Source: Polyrhizophydium stewartii (lineage: Eukaryota; Chytridiomycota; Chytridiomycetes; Rhizophydiales). From it: a stretch of 13,359 bases of DNA. The notes beneath the pieces are model-generated. The model made no database searches, was not told where the DNA came from, and worked only from the letters and a program-made list of their open reading frames with translations. Below are positions 9,301 to 13,359 of this stretch, one piece after another (position 1 is the stretch's first letter; the number at the start of each line of letters is the position of its first letter). The position numbers were made by a program, and so were the translations under genes. Location: assembly GCA_027604665.1 (NCBI GenBank), contig JADGIZ010000458.1:1-13359 (forward strand), written 5' to 3'.

Positions 9301-9671
9301 GCGGCCTGGTGGTTCGCGATGCGGATGCCGTTGGCCTGGCGTGCGCCATAGACGTGCGTGGTGCCCGAGGCGTCGGTGAACGAGTTGTAGACCTTGAACT
9401 CGGCTGGTGTGATGCCCAGCTTGGCGATAACATGGTCGATTGCGATCTGGACGGCGGAGTTGGCCGCGGTCTTGTCTGTGAGCATCCCGCTCGGCGACTT
9501 GCGCGACGCCCTCCTTGTCTTGGCGGGCTCATAGACGGAGCTCGGGAAGTGGAACGGCAGCTTGCTCGGCGAGGTGCGCTGCTTCGCCTTGGGCGGGAGC
9601 GGGAGCGGGGCCGCGGCGGCGAGCGCCGCTGCGAGCGCCATAACGAGCGCGAGTGCTCGGCTGGCGTGCAT
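6354..9671 (-). CDS. Secreted fungalysin (M36) metalloprotease with long Ser/Thr-rich repeat tail, intronless
   Basis: Secreted zinc metalloprotease of family M36. Start 9671 gives 1105 aa and places the signal peptide (MHASRALALVMALAAALAAA) at the N-terminus; an in-frame ATG at 9695 would add eight residues (numbers below use 9671). A propeptide of the FTP/PepSY type follows (ITPAEFKVYNSFTD, VYGARQANGIRIANHQAA). The catalytic domain has the zinc site HEYTHGVS at 426-433, and GEGWSDF supplies the third ligand, Glu456. WVELLWEVYWNLV and a KCDIWKGFAKRGAG end complete the domain near DVPAEC (about 623). Beyond it lies a tail of about 480 residues, largely Ser/Thr-rich and acidic, containing a nested repeat; usual fungalysins stop near the end of the catalytic domain. 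No hydrophobic GPI or membrane anchor is visible at the C-terminus. Such enzymes degrade host or environmental protein such as elastin and keratin. The tail could be an O-glycosylated stalk. Divergent from the secreted VCBS gene. Confidence 0.93.
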   Translation of the reverse strand: MHASRALALVMALAAALAAAAPLPLPPKAKQRTSPSKLPFHFPSSVYEPAKTRRASRKSPSGMLTDKTAANSAVQIAIDHVIAKLGITPAEFKVYNSFTDASGTTHVYGARQANGIRIANHQAAAHVQKGQIVSFSSSFGAVGSFTKARIPKASGKLTADQAIAKAVKKTGIPHNKDFATVAEYVDTGSGILYAYKLQLRDDETHKWIQCWIAADTGALAHSRSSSCTTADYSIPFAGEIVHAVDFVKKATYKVVALPKTNPLQGFSPVSNPEDATASPNGWTDASGKTKGNNVDVAKRTAAEVAITYGSSSSGVFDSSWNPSQQPFTAANVQAATVHLFYITNTMHDVMYQYGFTEVAGNFQLNNNGRGGLGNDALVASVQDPNDTDNADFSTPADGQAPLMRMFVFTGTFPLRDGSLESAIPIHEYTHGVSTRLTGGSATTQCLSSDEAAGLGEGWSDFVALVFISKPTDTRTTPIVIGDYVVNDPAGIRWFPYSTDDEINPLRFSDLQTRTEVHDAGEVWVELLWEVYWNLVDKYGFNANLRDAKSTAGNIVALQLVIGGMMAQPCNPTFLQARDAILTADQTYYGGKYKCDIWKGFAKRGAGVSATESKEDGFDVPAECTAAPTTAFASSTLASLSTSSSANAFLSLSAFSTSGTPTPSSGTAVSSSSSLSLSLSSSTSQFSSTTAAPSSTGSSSSVLILTTTTQASTTTSSQSAGTWSSIMSITTASTSSTAIGAPIGDSTLTGILTSLSSKSDIVFTEESCIISREAHSELLELTAPYLSTLSSSEPSASVVPAASTALPTITEPTSSTETTSSTKAASATEAASTTYPPLINDAPTSTDPTSSTEAASSTEPTTSTEAASATETASTTTAPLINDAPTSTEPTSSTEVASSTEAASSTEPTTSTEAASAIETTSTTSAPLINDAPTSTDPTTSTEVASSTEAASSTDPTSSTEAASSTEPTLTTSAPLINDAPTSTEMASSTEAASSTEPTSSTEVASATETASTTNAPLINDAPTSTEPTSDTEAASTTSAPLASDLPMSTKPTSSSTTLSLSRCISHSTSLSASQQTLLCEPTSSTYPASSTLSRSSNEPTTTHRI
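6525..7245 (-). repeat. Nested tandem repeat encoding the fungalysin tail
   Basis: A conserved 30-bp block (plus-strand CTCGTTGGCGCGTCGTTGAT and onward) starts at 6601, 6727, 6871, 7015 and 7141. The spacings are 126, 144, 144 and 126 bp, that is 42, 48, 48 and 42 codons; the two lengths differ by 18 bp. A diverged copy begins near 6526. On the coding strand each large unit opens with APLINDAPTST and continues with four to six short variants of SSTEAA, SSTEPT or SSTEVA. All units keep the reading frame. The high identity between copies points to recent duplication or conversion. Confidence 0.92.
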
Positions 9672-10610
9672 GCTGCGGTCGGCGTGGGCGGGCACGGTGG
9701 GCGGCCGCTGAGTTTTGAGCGGGGTCGGAGTGCTGGCGAGATGCTGGCGGAGGCCAGCGGCAGGCGGTGGCGCCGGTGCATGAAGCGGACGGATCGGCTG
9801 CGTGACGTGAGCGCCAGGCAGCCGCCGAGGGGAAGCGGCGCCGCCCAGTCAGACCCCCTGTCGGCACGCCGCCCGCGGTGCGGGCAGGTGGTGGCGCAGC
9901 GGTCGGAGGGTGGCCGCTCGGCCGGACATGGCCGAAATCGGGAAGCCTGCCGTGGTGCTCATTCTGCTTCGGGACGCGACGGGAGTGCAGCTCGGCGAGT
10001 GCACCAACACCGGCCTGATGTGGCAGCGCGCGGGGCGTCACAGCCTTGAAGCCTCGCAGTCTCTTGCACCTTGGCGCCTGGCGGCCGTCGCCACCCGCCG
10101 TGGCTGCCGGGCGTGGCGGTTGGCATTGTCGCTCTCTTTGGCTGGACGTCGCCTTGCACGACGAGCAGGCCCTCCATTTCGGTGCACCCGCTCTGGCATG
10201 ACAAGTCCGGCAACTGCCCGTCCTCCGCTCATCCCCGACTTCCGAATAGGCGCGGCGAGCAAGGACCCTCGTTTCTGCCCTGCCGTCTTGCGCCTGCACC
10301 GACCAGGCATCCACTGCTCAGCCGCCGGCCCGACGTTGCTGCCGCGTTGGCGACTCGAAAGTCTCACGGCACGCAGCGCCTCGGTATCCACGCAGTCGGC
10401 AGCTCGCAGACGCTGCGGTAGTCCGCCTGCGCAGGCGCGCGGCAGAGCGTGGGTGATGATGCTGTCGCCGATGTGCGCTCCCATCGGTCAACAAACCCGT
10501 GTTCGCGTGCAACTTCGGAAATCGCGAGCACGTTCTTCGGGGTCTGGTGGCGGCAAATAAAAGAGTCGCGCCATCGCTCGCCCCGAGCCGCCAGACCAAA
10601 CGAGCAAGAT
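9672..10610. other. Divergent intergenic region between two secreted-protein genes
   Basis: About 940 bases separate the 5' ends of the fungalysin (minus) and the VCBS-repeat gene (plus), so both promoters should lie here. Open frames exist on both strands (for example 9910-10560 plus and 10038-10484 minus). Their peptides are Arg/Ala/Pro-rich and domain-free, as expected by chance in GC-rich DNA. The only promoter-like signal I can point to is an AT-rich patch at 10555-10563. A small non-conserved gene or a 5' exon cannot be excluded. Confidence 0.45.
10555..10563 (+). promoter_or_regulatory. Possible TATA-like element of the VCBS gene
   Basis: AAATAAAAG stands out in very GC-rich surroundings, about 48-56 bases upstream of the ATG at 10611. 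That is a plausible place for a TATA-like box with a short 5' untranslated leader. It is a single weak match without other support. Confidence 0.25.
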
Positions 10611-12008
10611 ATGATTGCCGACATTTCCGCCGCCACTATCGCCGCCCTGGTGCTCTCCAGCGCCGCCGCCGCCGCCGCCGCTGCAGGCCCGACCAGTGTC
10701 GGACAGTTCTCCGGTGCGAGCAAGCCGCGTCTGAGTCTGCGACTTGTCCTTATCCTGCTGACAGGGTTGGGCCAACCACGCTTCCGAAGTCGACAAACCT
10801 GCCTTTGCAAAGCTCTCGCGTACGAGCACTGGCACCAACCTGTATCTCTCGTCCTTCCAGGCGCTTGCCTCAGACGCTATCTTTGTCGCCGATGCCGCTG
10901 CGGCGGTCAAGTCGCCATCAACGACTAGCCCCCAGAAGCTCGCGGGCACGGTCACCTGGCCCAATGAGATCCGCGACGCGCCTGCCTCTCTCTTTGGCAC
11001 CGAAGGCATCGTCGCGGCGGGCGGCTTCATTGTGCCGGGAAAGACCAAGGGGGGCCTTTTCTTCGCCCCGCGCTTTGCCAACGGCACACACGGCGCTCTG
11101 ACGCAGATCTTCAAGCCGTCTTCCGACTGGTTCTACCACCGCGTTGCGTTCTACGACGTCAACAAGGACGGCAAGCTTGACATTCTCACCTGCCGTGCCA
11201 ACAAGCCACTCCTTGGCTCCGCGTCGGGCGACCTCGTTTGGCTGCAGCCGACCGACCGCACAAGGCCCACGGGCTCGTGGACCGAGACCGTCATTGGCAA
11301 GGGATGCGACACCTACTTCATCATCGCCGACCTAAACAACGACGGCAAGGACGAAATTCTATCGGCGGAATTCTGGGGCAAGTCACTCACATTGATCCAG
11401 TCCACTGATGCGTCGGGACGCTTTGACGTCGCATCGAGCCTCAAGGTCACCAAGATCGATACGTGAGTCCACGCACCGCGCACCAACCTGTGCACGCATG
11501 CCTGTACCGCAGTGGAGGCACCAGTGCTGACAGGTCCATAAGCTCTGTGGCCGACTCGTTTGATGTGCAGTTTGTCGACCTCAACGGCGACGGCAAAAAG
11601 GACATCCTTTTCTCCAACCACCTGGCAAGCAAAGGCGCCATCTACGGCTATGAGATTCCGTCCAACCTAGCGGAGCCGTGGACTCGACACACGCTGGCAA
11701 GCGACTTCCCTGTCCGCATCTCCGGCCCTGGCCAGGCTGCGCCAGGTACGCCCATCGCCTTCTTCCCAAACACGGCCGCCACGACCGGTAAGCCCACGAT
11801 CGTTGCGGCGGGCGACGGCACCAAGCAGGCGTACATCATTTCGGCCAACAGCACCAACGCCGCCGACTGGGGATACACCCAAACGGTGCTCCACGACTGC
11901 GCGGGCACCGTCGGCGAAATCGCAGTCGCTGATGCCAATGGCGATGGCCGCAGCGACATCTTCATCCCCTGTTACGACTCCAACTACGTCGCCGTCTACT
12001 CGTACTAA
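10611..12008 (+). CDS. Secreted VCBS/FG-GAP repeat protein, three exons
   Basis: Probable secreted calcium-binding beta-propeller protein; no enzyme activity can be assigned. Model join(10611-10713, 10790-11462, 11543-12008), 413 aa, phases 1 and 2 close. The N-terminus (MIADISAATIAALVLSS plus eight Ala) is a signal peptide. Four calcium-loop motifs of the D-x-N-x-DG-x2-D/E kind are seen: DVNKDGKLD at 157, DLNNDGKDE at 215, DLNGDGKKD at 271 and DANGDGRSD at 389. Spacings are 58, 56 and 118, so one blade near 330 (around TTGKPTIVAAG) has lost its loop. Intron 1 (76 nt) runs from GTGCGA, with GCTGAC, to an AAG acceptor. Intron 2 (80 nt) runs from GTGAGT, with GCTGAC, to AAG. Related propellers occur in fungal lectins, integrin-like proteins and the N-terminal part of aldos-2-ulose dehydratase, so carbohydrate binding is possible but unproven. 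Its gene points away from the protease across a shared upstream region. Confidence 0.85.
10662..10679 (+). repeat. GCC microsatellite coding for the Ala tract of the signal peptide
   Basis: Six exact GCC codons plus GCT and GCA encode eight alanines at the end of the hydrophobic core of the signal peptide. In-frame slippage would lengthen or shorten the core and shift the cleavage context. Confidence 0.7.
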
Positions 12009-12115
12009 AGTGCGCCGCACCCCATCCCCATCCTCATCTCGAATGAACCGTTGATACTGAAAAGAGTTTTGTTGTTGTTACGGCGCCAGATGCGCAAACA
12101 GACACAGAATGCCAA
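12009..12115. other. Short convergent gap
   Basis: Only 107 bases lie between the stop codons of the VCBS gene (plus) and the hydrolase gene (minus), so the two 3' untranslated regions probably overlap. A T-rich stretch (TTTTGTTGTTGTT, about 12067-12079) is the only compositional feature. Confidence 0.5.
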
Positions 12116-13359
12116 TCATTGCAGGGTGTAGCAGTTGAACAGGTTCTGGACAAGGCTCTGGTGGGCCGCGCTCGGCTGCGAAGCGGATGCGGACTCGGTC
12201 GCCGCGGCGCGGAACCGGCCAGTGACGGTTTCGCTGGCCGCAAAGGCCGCGATCGCCTCGCCCACCGCACGGCCAAACTCGACGTCGCGAGGGATGTCGT
12301 GGCCTGCGTCGTGAACAAACTCGGCCCGGGCGAACGCCTGGTAGCGCGAGCTCAGTGCCGTGCGCACCTCCTCGGGCTCGTCCTTGCCGTACGCATGGAT
12401 GGATGGGAACGGCATCGGCGCCGGCATCGGCTCGGCCAGGCGCGCCGGAAGCGTGCTGAGCGACAGAGGCAAGCCCGACATCAGCACGCTAAACTTCCAA
12501 GTGCGCTTGATCTTGCCTTGCAGGCTCAGGCGATCCAGCAGCTCGACGAGCATAGCGCCCTGCGAGAAGCCAAGAATCGCGTCGACGCGACCATGGACAT
12601 CAAGCATATCCTTGGCAAACGACACGGCAACGTCCACGTTGGAAGCAACGACGTCGCGCGAAGAGAACCACTCGAACCACGGCATGTCGCCATAGCGCCG
12701 GCCCTGGGCTGTAGCAGGGAGTGCAACACGGCGACAGGTCAGCGCATACCCACACGTGGACAGTCGGAGAACGCAGCGAACAACTCACGCGACCAGTCAA
12801 TCTGCTTGAACGCCTGGATGAACACAAACTCGACGCGCTCGCCGAGCGCTGACTTGATCGCGGACAATTGGTGCTCCATGTGTGACGTGTTCGACCCCTG
12901 GCCGTGGAAGCAGACGATCTTGATGACAGGCTGTTCGTGCACAATAGCAAGCACCCTGCGTGCCGCCTCAAACGCCGAATCAAACGATCCATACGTCGGG
13001 CCGCTGTTGGCCGAGATGCGGAAGCTCATCATGCTGCGGCGCTTGTTGGAAAGGTGGCTTCGCTCGGCGGCCGGCTTGTACATGCCCTTGACCTCAAAGA
13101 CGCCAGTCGGCAGCAGGCGGCCCTGATCGCCCGTCTTGAACACATATCCGTCAAACATGGTCGGGTCGGGGAAGAACCGCTCGCTGTTGAGCTTCTCGTG
13201 GTTGACAAAGCCCGGCACAACGCCCACGCCGCCAACAAAGATGTCGCCGACAACGCCAATCGGCACAGGCTGCATCGCAGCGTCGAGCACAAAGCTGCTG
13301 GTGTTGGCAACCGGCCGTCCAATGTTGCCCGTTGCTGCCGCCGTCAGCTGCGCAATGTG
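12116..13359 (-). CDS. Adenylation-domain fragment fused to FSH1-type serine hydrolase (5' end missing)
   Basis: The gene enters from the right edge in frame. Visible exons are 13359-12789 and 12708-12116, joined by an 80-nt intron (GTGAGT, GCTGAC, TACAG, phase 1); together they encode 387 residues. The first part is the end of an AMP-binding/NRPS adenylation domain: IGRPVANTSSFVLD, PVPIGVVGDIFVGGVGV and FKTGDQGRLLPTG correspond to core motifs A6 and A7. The A8-A10 region and a carrier domain (GGDSL-like) are not seen. After a linker of about 55 residues comes an FSH1 alpha/beta hydrolase: FHGQGSN (oxyanion loop), GFSQGAML (nucleophile Ser, codon near 12565), YGKDEPE (acid) and HDAGHDIPR (His). 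The triad looks complete. Such hydrolases cleave or release acyl products, so a role as releasing domain of an NRPS-like enzyme is inferred. A merged model of two genes is the alternative, but the frame runs through without a stop. Confidence 0.8.

Noticed and set aside
8946..10049. 367-codon plus-strand open frame opposite the fungalysin 5' half
   Set aside because: It is antisense to a protease with clear signal peptide, propeptide and zinc site; its own peptide is Arg/Gly/Val-rich and domain-free, as expected from codon bias on the other strand.
9910..10560. 216-codon plus-strand frame in the divergent intergenic region
   Set aside because: No signal peptide, domain or plausible splice partner; composition is random GC-rich and it runs into the likely promoter of the VCBS gene.
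1..13359. CRISPR arrays, tRNA or rRNA genes, bacterial operons
   Set aside because: No repeat-spacer pattern apart from the in-frame coding repeat at 6525-7245, no cloverleaf with the GGTTCGA-type arm that I could find, and the gene structures are eukaryotic.

Overview
The window reads as nuclear DNA of a GC-rich fungus. Genes are spliced, with compact introns mostly of 53-80 nt that open with GTGCGT, GTGCGC, GTGGGT, GTGAGT or GTAAGT and often carry a GCTGAC or GCTAAC branch-like site near the 3' end. The protein set also fits: a secreted M36 fungalysin protease, a divergent Hsp70 of the HSPA12-like type, a ferroportin and an FSH1-type serine hydrolase joined to an adenylation domain. Fungalysin families are expanded in chytrids such as Batrachochytrium, and the possible Fanzor relic would also suit a chytrid. 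The best inference is a chytridiomycete, perhaps Rhizophydiales, but this rests on gene content and style, not on a marker gene.

Layout. 1-1197 has no convincing intact gene. It holds a short relic (605-988, +) whose C-terminal part resembles the zinc-ribbon/RuvC-III end of TnpB/Fanzor nucleases. 1198-3065 (+) is a four-exon ferroportin (iron exporter). 3326-5831 (-) is a nine-exon HSPA12-like Hsp70 of 619 aa, convergent with the ferroportin. 6354-9671 (-) is an intronless secreted fungalysin with a tail of about 480 residues, largely Ser/Thr-rich and including a nested tandem repeat. 10611-12008 (+) is a three-exon secreted protein with calcium-binding VCBS/FG-GAP repeats; it is divergent from the protease across about 940 bp. 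12116-13359 (-) is the 3' part of a gene fusing an AMP-binding (NRPS-like) fragment to an FSH1 hydrolase; it runs off the right edge.

The exon models were built by hand from splice signals, reading-frame phase and family resemblance. In all of them the phases close and the total coding length is divisible by three. Only the ferroportin has a doubtful junction: a possible 47-nt GC-AG intron at 1851-1897, which could instead be a frameshift. No bacterial-style operon is present. The one functional pairing the layout suggests is the divergent pair of secreted proteins, which may share control elements.
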